A stretch of DNA of 64,000 nt from an uncultured Oceanospirillaceae bacterium (GTDB taxonomy: Bacteria; Pseudomonadota; Gammaproteobacteria; Pseudomonadales; Balneatricaceae): NCBI GenBank assembly GCA_937136055.1, contig CAKZOD010000103.1:51926-115925 (forward strand), in the 5' to 3' direction. The translations under genes were made by a program, and so were the position numbers. Of this stretch, positions 35,636-43,635 are shown in pieces. The notes under the pieces were generated by a model that was not told the origin of the DNA, ran no database searches, and was given only the letters and a program-made list of their open reading frames with translations. Numbering within the stretch: the first letter of the stretch is position 1; every line of letters starts with the position of its first letter.

Positions 35636-35803
35636 GGAGGTTGTTGCAAAACTACAGCAGGCAATAATGCGGCGTTAAAAATCGAGTCAATATTCGCACT
35701 TATGGCTATCACCTTCTAAAAGAGGACGATGGCTGCGCCAAACTGCCGATTCTGCCTGCTTTATTGCTAGGGATGTCCCTAGCTACCTTTTGCGACAGCC
35801 TCC
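35636..35803. mobile_element. MITE-like element of about 168 bp with imperfect terminal inverted repeats
   Basis: The left end reads GGAGGTTGTTGCAAAACTAC. The right end, read inverted, is GGAGGCTGTCGCAAAAGGTAG, about 16 of 20 positions alike. Inside are a second inverted pair (CAGGCA and TGCCTG) and an exact palindrome, GCTAGGGATGTCCCTAGC (35766-35783). It carries no coding frame. Non-autonomous elements of this size are moved by transposases elsewhere in a genome. It separates the nitrilase and LysR genes. Confidence 0.65.
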
Positions 35804-35916
35804 AAGAGAGCATGAGTTTTATTTGTTAGTCTCTTGGCATTAATTGCAATTGGTTACAGTATAATTTGTGTTGCTGTGATACAAAAGATAGAAATTTGGA
35901 ATAGGACTTGTGCTCA

Positions 35917-36831
35917 ATGAACACAAATAAGCTAATTGCATCGCTCCCTGATATGGCTATTTTAGTGACGGTTGTCGAAGAGGGCAGCTTTAGTGCAGCA
36001 GGGCGAAAACTAGCTATCACGCCTTCAGCGGTGAGCCGACAGATAGCGCGGCTGGAGCAAAACCTAGCTGTGAAACTGATAGAGCGCACTACGCGTAAAA
36101 TGCAGCTCAGTGAAGCGGGAAAACCTGTTTACGAGCTTTGTCGTACTATGCTTAATGCAGCCCGTGAAGTTGCAGAAGTCACTCATTTAAGTAACACAGA
36201 TTTGCAGGGGACTATTCGAATAGCAGCGCCTAAAGCTGTGGCCAAACATCTGCTAGAGCCTTTGTTGGTTAGTTTTGCACAGCGTCACCCGCAAATTTCA
36301 CTGCACATAAAAGTCACTGACTATATTGTCGATCCAATTCACAATGAGGTTGATGTGCTTGTCAGTCTTACGCAGCACCCAAACCTTGGGCTAATTGCGA
36401 AAGACCTTACGCAAGTGAAAACACTGTTGTGTGCGAGCCCTTGTTACATTGCACAGCACGGTGAATTAAATACACCTCAAGCGTTGACGAAACATTGTTG
36501 TATCACGCTGGGAGAGGGCGCTGATAGTGAGGTGCTACAGTTTTTCAAAGAGCGTCAAAAAGCGGTTGTGGAGGTGAAAGGCCGCTATTGCGTTAACCAT
36601 TCAGAAATGCGCTTGAATGCCATTAAGCAGGGCTTAGGAATTGGTCTTTTACCTGATTTTATTGCCCGTGACGCTATTCGTTCAGGGGAGTTAGTCGAGC
36701 TTTTGCCGGATTGGAGTGTAAAACATAATTACCAAGGCACGCTTAGATTACAGTATGCACAATCAAAATATACACCTGAGCGACTAAAGCTTTTAGTAAA
36801 GCATTTAGTAGATGGCTTCAGTTTAACCTGA
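35917..36831 (+). CDS. LysR-family transcriptional regulator
   Basis: The 304-residue protein has the LysR winged helix at the N-terminus (about residues 15-65, GSFSAAGRKLAITPSAVSRQ) and a periplasmic-binding-type effector domain (about 90-300). I start at ATG 35917; TTG 35908 is in frame upstream. The divergent layout suggests that it controls the nitrilase gene, although the inserted MITE-like element may have changed the promoter spacing. The closest general relatives are CrgA/AaeR-like regulators. Confidence 0.9.
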   Translation: MNTNKLIASLPDMAILVTVVEEGSFSAAGRKLAITPSAVSRQIARLEQNLAVKLIERTTRKMQLSEAGKPVYELCRTMLNAAREVAEVTHLSNTDLQGTIRIAAPKAVAKHLLEPLLVSFAQRHPQISLHIKVTDYIVDPIHNEVDVLVSLTQHPNLGLIAKDLTQVKTLLCASPCYIAQHGELNTPQALTKHCCITLGEGADSEVLQFFKERQKAVVEVKGRYCVNHSEMRLNAIKQGLGIGLLPDFIARDAIRSGELVELLPDWSVKHNYQGTLRLQYAQSKYTPERLKLLVKHLVDGFSLT

Positions 36832-36840
36832 GTCTGTAGC

Positions 36841-36857
36841 TCACATACGCTATGTGA
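36841..36857 (+). terminator. short perfect hairpin after the LysR gene
   Basis: TCACATA (36841-36847) and TATGTGA (36851-36857) form a 7-bp stem with a 3-base loop, 10 bases past the LysR stop. No U-run follows, so termination would be weak. Confidence 0.45.
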
Positions 36858-37031
36858 CACAGTGAAGTTACGGGTTCAGAATAAAAATAAAAGCTGTTTG
36901 ATCAAGCGCTTATTCAGCCTGCTGTGATATAAAGCATATCGCCTGTCGGTTTGTTCGAGATATAATATATGAATTTAATCGAGGGATAGGCGTTACACTT
37001 TGCGATAATCCTTTTAAATGAGATAAAAGCG

Positions 37032-37985
37032 TTGAATTCACCAGTATCGGTAGCCAAGTCACCTAAAAAGCCATTTTTAACTCAGCGTCAGTGGGCGCTG
37101 GTGGTGCTCTTTTTTACGCCAGCTTTGCTATGCTCGAATATGATTGTTGCGAGAGCCGTCGCAGATAGTATTCCGCCTTTTACACTCGCTTTTTCTCGTT
37201 GGATTACAGCGGTGTTAGTGTTATTGCCTTTTATCGGACTTCAGCTTTATCAAGCCAGAGATACTCTCGCTAAAGAGTGGCGTCAGTTATTAATGCTAGG
37301 TGTGTTGGGGATGGGTATATGCGGTGCGTTTCCCTATATTGGCGCTCACACAACAACAGCCAATAATATTGGTTTAATTTATGCTCTCTCGCCTATTTTT
37401 GTGATTATATTTGCCCGTATTTGGTATGCAGAACAGCTTAATAAGCGCCAGATACTAGGCGTGATTTCAGCTTTTGGCGGCGTGATTGTGATTGTCGCAA
37501 AAGGTGATTTTTCGGTTATTCAAGAAATGCGCTTTACCACGGGGGATTTGTGGATCTTAGCTGCAACCGCTTCTTGGGGATTTTACTCCCTTTGGCAAGG
37601 GCATTTAAAAAGTGAGCTAAGTTTGTATCTTCGCTTTGCTGCGATGTCTATTGGTGGTGTTATCGCTTTGGCACCGTTCGCGATGATGGAAATCTACCAG
37701 CAGCCAGCAGTGCTGACAAGTGACCCCTTTTTACGTGACTTCTTTGTCACTATTGCTTTTTTAGCAATCGTCTCTTCTATCATTGCTTATAGTGCCTATG
37801 CTTACATTATAAAGATTTTAGGTGCATCTAAAGCGTCCTTAGTGATGTACGCCATCCCTTTGTACAACGCTGCTATGGCTTGGGCTTTTCTCAATGAACA
37901 ACTTGAGGTATTCCATTTGATAGGTGCGGCTTTTATTCTTCCAGGACTATTTTTGGCAGTGAGTAAGCGCAAAACGAAAAGCTAG
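37032..37985 (+). CDS. EamA/DMT-family transporter
   Basis: The 317-residue inner-membrane protein has ten hydrophobic helices arranged as two EamA repeats (about residues 20-155 and 170-305). It shows the ends typical of the drug/metabolite transporter superfamily: IGLIYALSPIFVIIFARIWYAEQL in the first repeat and ASLVMYAIPLYNAAMAW with FLNEQL in the second. The substrate is unknown. The TTG start has a weak GAGA upstream. It is followed by an AraC-type regulator in the same direction. Confidence 0.9.
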   Translation: MNSPVSVAKSPKKPFLTQRQWALVVLFFTPALLCSNMIVARAVADSIPPFTLAFSRWITAVLVLLPFIGLQLYQARDTLAKEWRQLLMLGVLGMGICGAFPYIGAHTTTANNIGLIYALSPIFVIIFARIWYAEQLNKRQILGVISAFGGVIVIVAKGDFSVIQEMRFTTGDLWILAATASWGFYSLWQGHLKSELSLYLRFAAMSIGGVIALAPFAMMEIYQQPAVLTSDPFLRDFFVTIAFLAIVSSIIAYSAYAYIIKILGASKASLVMYAIPLYNAAMAWAFLNEQLEVFHLIGAAFILPGLFLAVSKRKTKS

Positions 37986-38010
37986 CCGTAGATTAGTATT
38001 GCGCAAGAAC

Positions 38011-38024
38011 GATCAGGCCTGATC
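38011..38024. promoter_or_regulatory. 14-base perfect palindrome before the AraC gene
   Basis: GATCAGGCCTGATC is fully palindromic and lies 46 bases before the AraC-family start, within an 85-base gap. It could be a regulator's operator, perhaps autoregulatory. It is too short a loopless dyad to be a likely terminator. Confidence 0.35.
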
Positions 38025-38070
38025 AGTCAATATAACGCATAATCTTGTTTTTGATGAAGAGGGTCAATTG

Positions 38071-38940
38071 ATGGCAGGATTTGAGCAACAAGGGCGTTAT
38101 CAAGAGCGGCTAAGTCGCGTGTTTCGCTATATTGAGCAACATTTAGATGAACCGTTAGATCTTGATCAGCTCAGTGAGGTAGCGTGCTTTTCTAAATATC
38201 ACTTCCACCGCTTGTTCTCCCTTAATACGGGAGTGAGTTTGCATAAGTACCTACAATTGCAAAGGCTCAAAAGAGCGTCCTACCAATTGGTTTTTGCACA
38301 GCACAGTGCGATTATTGATATTGCTCTCGATGCAGGTTTTTCAAGCGCCGAGTCGTTTAGTCGAGCTTTTAAAAAGCATTTTGAGCAAACACCTTCAGCG
38401 TTTCGAGAAAGTCCTCAATGGCCTCTCTGGCATCAAAAATACTACTTTAATGATGATCGAGGAGTTATACAGATGCAGGTCAATATTGTGCAAGTACCGG
38501 ATACCCAAGTTGCTGTTTTTGAGCATAGAGGTCCAGTTTCAAATTTAAATTATTCAATCGAAAAGTTCATAGGCTGGCGCAAACGCACTGGCTTGTCACC
38601 TATTGTAAGCAGTGCAACGTTTGGCTTAGCTTACGATGATCCAGCGACAACCCCAAGCGCGGCGTTTAGGTTTGATATCTGTGGTGAAGTGGATGCACAA
38701 GTACCTGATAATCCAGAGGGTGTTATCAACAAGCTAATACCGCAAGGGCGCTGTGCAAAAGTGATACACCATGGTTCCCATCAGCACATGGATGAAAAAA
38801 TACACTATTTGTATGGCACATGGCTGGAAGCGTCAGAGATGACATTGCGGGATTTTCCCTGCTACTTTAAATATCTTAACTTCTTCCCAGAAGTGGCAGA
38901 GCATGAATTGATAACAGAGATCTGTTTGCCCGTTGAGTAG
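38071..38940 (+). CDS. AraC-family regulator with GyrI-like effector domain
   Basis: The 289-residue protein has an N-terminal double helix-turn-helix of the AraC type (about residues 8-108, with SKYHFHRLFSLNTG and SSAESFSRAFKKHF). Its C-terminal GyrI-like small-molecule-binding domain (about 132-289) holds VAVFEHRGPVSN and ends with FPEVAEHELITEICLPVE. This is the SbmC/Rob architecture, often linked to multidrug sensing. GAGGG lies 8 bases before ATG 38071, with TTG 38068 as an alternative. A bidirectional terminator follows. Confidence 0.92.
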   Translation: MAGFEQQGRYQERLSRVFRYIEQHLDEPLDLDQLSEVACFSKYHFHRLFSLNTGVSLHKYLQLQRLKRASYQLVFAQHSAIIDIALDAGFSSAESFSRAFKKHFEQTPSAFRESPQWPLWHQKYYFNDDRGVIQMQVNIVQVPDTQVAVFEHRGPVSNLNYSIEKFIGWRKRTGLSPIVSSATFGLAYDDPATTPSAAFRFDICGEVDAQVPDNPEGVINKLIPQGRCAKVIHHGSHQHMDEKIHYLYGTWLEASEMTLRDFPCYFKYLNFFPEVAEHELITEICLPVE

Positions 38941-38946
38941 CTTTAA

Positions 38947-38981
38947 AAAAGCCAATGACAATAACACTGTCATTGGCTTTT
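38947..38981. terminator. bidirectional rho-independent terminator
   Basis: AAAAGCCAATGACA (38947-38960) pairs perfectly with TGTCATTGGCTTTT (38968-38981) around a 7-base loop. A-runs on one side and T-runs on the other let it serve both the AraC gene and the facing GST-like gene. Confidence 0.9.
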
Positions 38982-38991
38982 AGGGTACATC

Positions 38992-39549
38992 TTATGCAGG
39001 GATTGCTGTTGTGTTGAAGTTCTGATCTTCTTTAGCAACACGCAATAAATTATCTAGATTGGAGAGCCCTTCAATAGAAATGCGGCCTCTAAATAGTGCC
39101 CAATCAACGTAACACGCTAAGCGCATTTGTGCAGTGTTAAGTGGTCCTTGTACATCAGAGACTTTATCGTTAAGGGCCTTAAGCGTTGATTCAATACGGT
39201 TTTGCTGGCGTTGCAGGTAAGCACTTGATTCAGTTGTAATGCCATCGCGCTCAAGTAAGAACAGATTGACAGTAGTATCTAGACAAGTATTGGTCATGCA
39301 AAAGAGTTCTTGCTCTTGCACATCTTGAATAAAGGTACGGCCAGCCTTTTGTGATAAGTACATCAAGATTGAGCTAGAGTCTGTGAGTTTAATATCGCCA
39401 TCTTCTAGAAAAGGTACTTTCTGAGTCGCTGAATTTGCAGCACTTTGAGCATAATCTGTATCAATAAATTCACAGTCAACATTATCTTGCAGTAATGCAA
39501 TACGACAGTGACGAGCGAATGGAGAGGTATAACTAGCATAGAGTTTCAT
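38992..39549 (-). CDS. glutathione S-transferase-like protein
   Basis: The 185-residue protein has a thioredoxin-like GST N-terminal domain: MKLYASYTSPFARHCRIAL, the cis-Pro in KVPFLEDGDIKLTDSSSIL (about residues 43-61), then YLSQKAG. A shorter all-helical C-terminal domain follows, to residue 185. The C-terminal half is shorter than in most GSTs (about 200-220 residues). The TSPFAR segment supplies the possible catalytic Ser. The substrate is unknown. AGGA precedes the ATG. Confidence 0.85.
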   Translation of the reverse strand: MKLYASYTSPFARHCRIALLQDNVDCEFIDTDYAQSAANSATQKVPFLEDGDIKLTDSSSILMYLSQKAGRTFIQDVQEQELFCMTNTCLDTTVNLFLLERDGITTESSAYLQRQQNRIESTLKALNDKVSDVQGPLNTAQMRLACYVDWALFRGRISIEGLSNLDNLLRVAKEDQNFNTTAIPA

Positions 39550-39800
39550 TATTAGGATCCTATTTGTCTTTGCCGATATTTAAAAAGTGAGTGTAGCAAG
39601 GCGATTATCAGATAATCAATGACTACTTTCAGAACGATCATTCTAATATTTTCTGCACGCCAATGTACAGCGTCTACATAGCAGATAGCAATGAAAACAA
39701 AGGGATATTTAGAGGATGCTTAAATGATTGGTTGAAGCTGAACCCAAAGCGGTTTAAATGTGAATGCTATCTAAATCGAGAGAGGGAAAAGGTGAATCAA

Positions 39801-39820
39801 AAGGGCGCTAAGCGCCCTTT
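39801..39820 (-). terminator. rho-independent terminator of the PLP decarboxylase gene
   Basis: AAGGGCG (39801-39807) pairs with CGCCCTT (39813-39819) through a short loop. On the minus strand the stem is followed by TTTTGATTC, and it starts 12 bases past the decarboxylase stop. The GC-rich stem makes this convincing. Confidence 0.8.
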
Positions 39821-39830
39821 AAGTATTAAA

Positions 39831-41267
39831 TTAAAATGCGCGATCGGCAACCAGCTGAGCACCAACGCTGTTACATTTAGCGAGCATTGCATCGATCTCA
39901 GTCGTTTTGCACAAACCGTTTGCTAGGATTAAGCGAATCCCTGTTTGGCCTTTGTACTGGGCATAGTCGATATAGTGGCCTGCAGCTTTCATCTCTTTTG
40001 AAATCGCGATGTTTAAGCTGCGTAATTGCTCTTCAGTTAAATTCTCATCGCTTTGGTAGCGAAACAGTACATTGAGGTAAACAGCAGGTGCTAATAGCGT
40101 CAGGTTAGGATTACTTTCAATACCCTCTAAGCAATGTGCTTTGCACGCAAATAAATGGTCGATCTTATCGCTAAAGCCTTGGTTGCCAATAGCTTTCCAG
40201 CTCATCCACACTTTCAGAGCATCCGCGCGACGACCACATTGAATAGAGCGCTCACCTAAGTTGAAGTCAGCATTCTCATCGGCGTGGAAGAGATATTCGC
40301 CACCGCCGCCAGAACAGGTGTCTTTCAGTAGCCCCGCTTCTTTAACTAAGATGACAGCCGCTGTAATTGGCACGTTCATCAATTTATGAGCATCCCAAGC
40401 AACAGAGTCAGCTAAGTGAGCATCTGCTAGCAAGTGCTTATGCTGTTGACTGAATAGTACCGGAGCGCCCCAAGCACCATCAATGTGTAGCCAAATATTG
40501 TGTTTTTTAGCAACATCGGAGCACGCTTTAACAGGGTCGTAAGCGCCCACGACTGTTGTGCCGGCAGTAAGGCCGATAAAGAAAGGAGTGTGTCCTAGCT
40601 GTAGAGATTTCGCGATTTGAGCATCTAGTTCGACAGGATCCATACGCCCTTGGGCATCACTTTTAACAGCAATTAAATTATCACTGCCGATACCTAATAC
40701 ATTGGCTGCTTTAAGACCTGAATAGTGCGCTTGATCAGAAACGTAAGCGACTAAGGTTTTGCCTTGTAAACCTTTTGTTTTCGCTTCAGGGGCTATTTTG
40801 TGACGGGCAAGTAGCATACCGATTAAGTTAGCTTGAGAGCCGCCACTGACCATTACACCATCGCTTTTATCAGGATCATAGCCAACTAGCGCATTCCACT
40901 GTCTGATCAGCTCTAGCTCCATCAAAGTAGCTACCGGGCCTACTTGGTAGGTGTGCATGGTTGCATTAGAGATACTGGTGACCCAATCGCCCAATACAGC
41001 AGGTGCATTTAAGCCTGAGTAGAGTAACTTAAAGAAATTCGTTTGAGACACATCAGGATTGTAATTGAGATAAGCTTGCGCGGCTTCTTTTAGCTGCTCA
41101 GTACTCGCGCCTTCATTGGATAGCCTAAGGTCTAGAACTTTCTCTAGCTCACGAGCACTAGGGGCTTGAGAAACAGGTCGGTCTTGAGGAAGTTGTTCAA
41201 CTATTTCATTTAAAAGTGCCAAACTCGTATCGAGTGACATTGCGTTAGACGGAGGTGTTGATGACAT
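39831..41267 (-). CDS. group II pyridoxal-phosphate-dependent amino-acid decarboxylase
   Basis: The 478-residue enzyme has the group II decarboxylase fold: His181 that stacks on the PLP ring (SDQAHYSG), Asp263 in HIDGAWGAP and the Schiff-base Lys295 in SVAWDAHKLMNVP. Relatives include cysteine-sulfinate, aspartate, 2,4-diaminobutyrate and glutamate decarboxylases; I cannot choose among them from sequence alone. It is a single gene with GGAAG before the ATG and its own terminator. The gap between it and the GST gene has no recognisable feature apart from that terminator. Confidence 0.9.
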   Translation of the reverse strand: MSSTPPSNAMSLDTSLALLNEIVEQLPQDRPVSQAPSARELEKVLDLRLSNEGASTEQLKEAAQAYLNYNPDVSQTNFFKLLYSGLNAPAVLGDWVTSISNATMHTYQVGPVATLMELELIRQWNALVGYDPDKSDGVMVSGGSQANLIGMLLARHKIAPEAKTKGLQGKTLVAYVSDQAHYSGLKAANVLGIGSDNLIAVKSDAQGRMDPVELDAQIAKSLQLGHTPFFIGLTAGTTVVGAYDPVKACSDVAKKHNIWLHIDGAWGAPVLFSQQHKHLLADAHLADSVAWDAHKLMNVPITAAVILVKEAGLLKDTCSGGGGEYLFHADENADFNLGERSIQCGRRADALKVWMSWKAIGNQGFSDKIDHLFACKAHCLEGIESNPNLTLLAPAVYLNVLFRYQSDENLTEEQLRSLNIAISKEMKAAGHYIDYAQYKGQTGIRLILANGLCKTTEIDAMLAKCNSVGAQLVADRAF

Positions 41268-41475
41268 AAATGCTTCCTAGTGTGAAAATTTCGCTTAGTA
41301 TAAATTTATGTAGCATGATTAGGCTAATGCTTAATAAGTTTTAGGTGATTACTTTAAGGAATAAGCAAGCTTACGGCACAGGTTGCATACTAATTTTTAA
41401 TTGGTAATAACCCTCGACTCAAGGCTGCATTTATGGAAATATTCGCCGCATAATTTGTACTGTTAGTTTTTTAGA

Positions 41476-41841
41476 GTGAATGCTGTGTTGGGAATCATCG
41501 GTAATTATCAATTAAAGTGGCTCAATAGTGTGTTGTTGTGCTGCACTTTGGTCATGATGTTGCTATTGCCCCAAGTGTTGATGGCCAGTCATGGCCCACT
41601 TACACAAGTACAGCAAACCCAGCATCAATTAGAGCATGATCATGCGCAAGAGAGCGTCTTAGTGAGTGCTGAGTTGGCGCACGATCATTCATCGCTAAGT
41701 GTTGATCACAGCCATGAATCTGTTGATGTTTATGATATAAATGCCATTGCTTTAGAAAATCACCCCTGCCATTTTTTGGCGTATCAATACGCCTGTCTAG
41801 ATCTTTTTATAGCTGTTCCTGAGCACCCTCCACGGGGTTAA
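41476..41841 (+). CDS. His-rich exported or membrane-anchored small protein next to hupE
   Basis: The 121-residue protein has one N-terminal hydrophobic helix (about residues 16-36, ending LMASHG) followed by a His/Asp/Glu-rich region. That region has HQLEHDHAQ, AHDHSS and DHSHES (about residues 50-80), then ENHPCHFLAYQYACLD and a terminal PPRG. I do not recognise a named family. The His clusters and the exported topology suggest metal binding in the periplasm, in keeping with the HupE gene 134 bases downstream. The GTG start has a poor Shine-Dalgarno sequence. Confidence 0.7.
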   Translation: MNAVLGIIGNYQLKWLNSVLLCCTLVMMLLLPQVLMASHGPLTQVQQTQHQLEHDHAQESVLVSAELAHDHSSLSVDHSHESVDVYDINAIALENHPCHFLAYQYACLDLFIAVPEHPPRG

Positions 41842-41975
41842 GTGCTAGCGTGCACATTCCTGAAAGTAAATAACTTCAATCATCCGGCATTCACTGCCTT
41901 AGGGTGATGGATTGTGCGCGCGCAAAAATCACAATATTCGTTTTTTAAATTACGAGTTCTACACTAAGGATTTTT

Positions 41976-42707
41976 ATGCACAATTTATTACATGCAAACG
42001 GCTTGGCCTTGCCAGATCGTAAGCTAGCTCTGTCGCGCAGTGTTATAGCGCTGTTATTACTACTCATGAGTACCCAGCTATTCGCCCATGGAGTGACGCT
42101 GGGTGATCAAGGGTATATCCAAGAGATAACAGGGGTAAATATTATCCCCTTTATCTATCTAGGGGCTAAACACATGGTCACAGGTTATGACCATTTGCTG
42201 TTTTTATTCGCTGTTATCTTTTTTCTGCATCGCTTATCGCAAGTTGCACTCTATGTCAGTCTCTTTGCCCTTGGTCATTCGACCACCTTAATTTTAGGTG
42301 TGTATTTGGATATCCAAGCAAACGCTTATGTCATCGATGCAATTATCGGTTTGTCGGTCGTTTATAAAGCATTAGATAACTTAAATGCTTACCAGCGTTG
42401 GTTTGATTATCAACCCAACACTCGGTTAGCCACGCTTATCTTCGGCTTTTTTCACGGCTTCGGACTCGCCACTAAAATACAAGATTTTGAAATTTCAGAT
42501 GATGGACTACTGGCGAATTTAATTGCCTTCAACCTAGGCGTTGAAATCGGGCAGTTATTAGCACTGAGCTGTATCTTAATCGTGATGAACTACTGGCGTT
42601 TACAGCGCAGTTTTGAGCGGCAAGGTTACGGTGCCAATGTGGCGATCATGAGCGGTGGGTTTCTACTGATGTTTTATCAGTTGAGTGGCTTAATCCTCGT
42701 TAAGTAA
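41976..42707 (+). CDS. HupE/UreJ-family membrane protein
   Basis: The 243-residue protein has a signal-like first helix ending LFAHG and about six more helices. It carries the HupE/UreJ pattern: GYDHLLFLFAVIFFL (about residues 69-83), LFALGHSTTLILGV (95-108), IFGFFHGFGLATKI and FNLGVEIGQLL. The conserved HG, DH, HS and HG histidines could bind metal. HupE members are nickel or cobalt permeases, but this subgroup also occurs without hydrogenase or urease, as here. AGGA precedes the ATG. It is followed 26 bases on by the membrane-anchor gene. Confidence 0.88.
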   Translation: MHNLLHANGLALPDRKLALSRSVIALLLLLMSTQLFAHGVTLGDQGYIQEITGVNIIPFIYLGAKHMVTGYDHLLFLFAVIFFLHRLSQVALYVSLFALGHSTTLILGVYLDIQANAYVIDAIIGLSVVYKALDNLNAYQRWFDYQPNTRLATLIFGFFHGFGLATKIQDFEISDDGLLANLIAFNLGVEIGQLLALSCILIVMNYWRLQRSFERQGYGANVAIMSGGFLLMFYQLSGLILVK

Positions 42708-42733
42708 GTTTTAGGAATATAGAGAACATTATC

Positions 42734-43486
42734 ATGCAACAAAATATCGAAATGACAAATATCAATACCAGTGCTAAGCAGCTTGTTATGTCCACAATCC
42801 TTGCAGCAGTTGTTGCTGGCGGGATTTTAGTGACCGTTGTACTGCCTTCAGAATACGCTATTGATGTTACCGGTGTCGGCAAGCTAATAGGCTTACAGCG
42901 CATGGGTGAAATTAAGCAATCACTAGCGCAGGATGCACTAAAAGCGGAACAACAAAGCTTGCTAGAAGCCGCGACTGAGGAAGTCGCTAGCTCCCAGAGT
43001 TTGAACCAAAGCAAAGCGCTCAGCGAGAGTAGTGAAAAGCAAATTATAGCCCCTCAAATTATAGTCCCTCAAATAACGAAAGTAGCAGTGGAGGAAGCAG
43101 CAAAGGAAGCAGCAAAAAAAGAAGAACCGCAAAAGATCCAGCAAGCTGAAGCTACTAAAGATGCTAGTCAAATTACGCAGCACTATACAATAAAGCCTAA
43201 TGATTCACTGGAGCTAAAAGTGGCTATGGCGCAAGGTAAAGAGCTTCGTTATAACTGGCAGGTAGAAGGAGGGACACTAAATTTTGATAACCATGGGGAT
43301 AGGCCTGGGGTTAAATATTTCAATTACAGTAAAGGTCGAAATGTAAAAAGTGACGGCGGTAAAATAACCGCTGAATTTGATGGTAATCACGGCTGGTTTT
43401 GGCGAAACCGTTCAGCGGGGACAGTAGCATTAACCATCACCTTTAGTGGTGATTACACAGAAGTTAAAGCACCCGTGAGGAATTAA
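42734..43486 (+). CDS. single-pass membrane anchor protein associated with HupE
   Basis: The 250-residue protein has one membrane helix (about residues 18-38) followed by PSEYAIDVTGVGKLIGLQRM. A Gln/Glu/Ala/Lys-rich linker follows (about 55-150), then a C-terminal beta-rich periplasmic domain with GVKYFNYSKGR and GNHGWFWRNRSAG. This end is shared by uncharacterised 'transmembrane anchor' proteins that travel with HupE genes. The C-terminal domain contains His and Asp residues that could bind metal. A job in a HupE-dependent metal system is inferred only from linkage. Confidence 0.78.
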   Translation: MQQNIEMTNINTSAKQLVMSTILAAVVAGGILVTVVLPSEYAIDVTGVGKLIGLQRMGEIKQSLAQDALKAEQQSLLEAATEEVASSQSLNQSKALSESSEKQIIAPQIIVPQITKVAVEEAAKEAAKKEEPQKIQQAEATKDASQITQHYTIKPNDSLELKVAMAQGKELRYNWQVEGGTLNFDNHGDRPGVKYFNYSKGRNVKSDGGKITAEFDGNHGWFWRNRSAGTVALTITFSGDYTEVKAPVRN

Positions 43487-43544
43487 GGAGAGCGATGAGC
43501 AACTCAGGTTTGACTAAAACAACCTGCGTTGCTCTACTGTTTTT

Positions 43545-43635
43545 AACTCGAAACTCGAAACTCGAAACTCGAAACTCGAAACTCGAAACTCGAAACTCGA
43601 AACTCGAAACTCGAAACTCGAAACTCGCAACTCGC
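43545..43635. repeat. heptameric tandem repeat (AACTCGA) x13
   Basis: Eleven exact copies of AACTCGA run from 43545 to 43621, followed by two AACTCGC copies to 43635. The array ends at the base before the stop codon of the facing EamA gene and begins 58 bases after the anchor-protein stop, again a convergent junction. It is a different heptamer from the one at 33875 (GCTCACA), but both can be written RCTCRMA in shifted phase. Confidence 0.96.

Noticed and set aside
39663..39926. 87-codon plus-strand frame between the GST and decarboxylase genes
   Set aside because: It overlaps the end of the decarboxylase gene and runs through that gene's terminator; there is no ribosome site and no domain.
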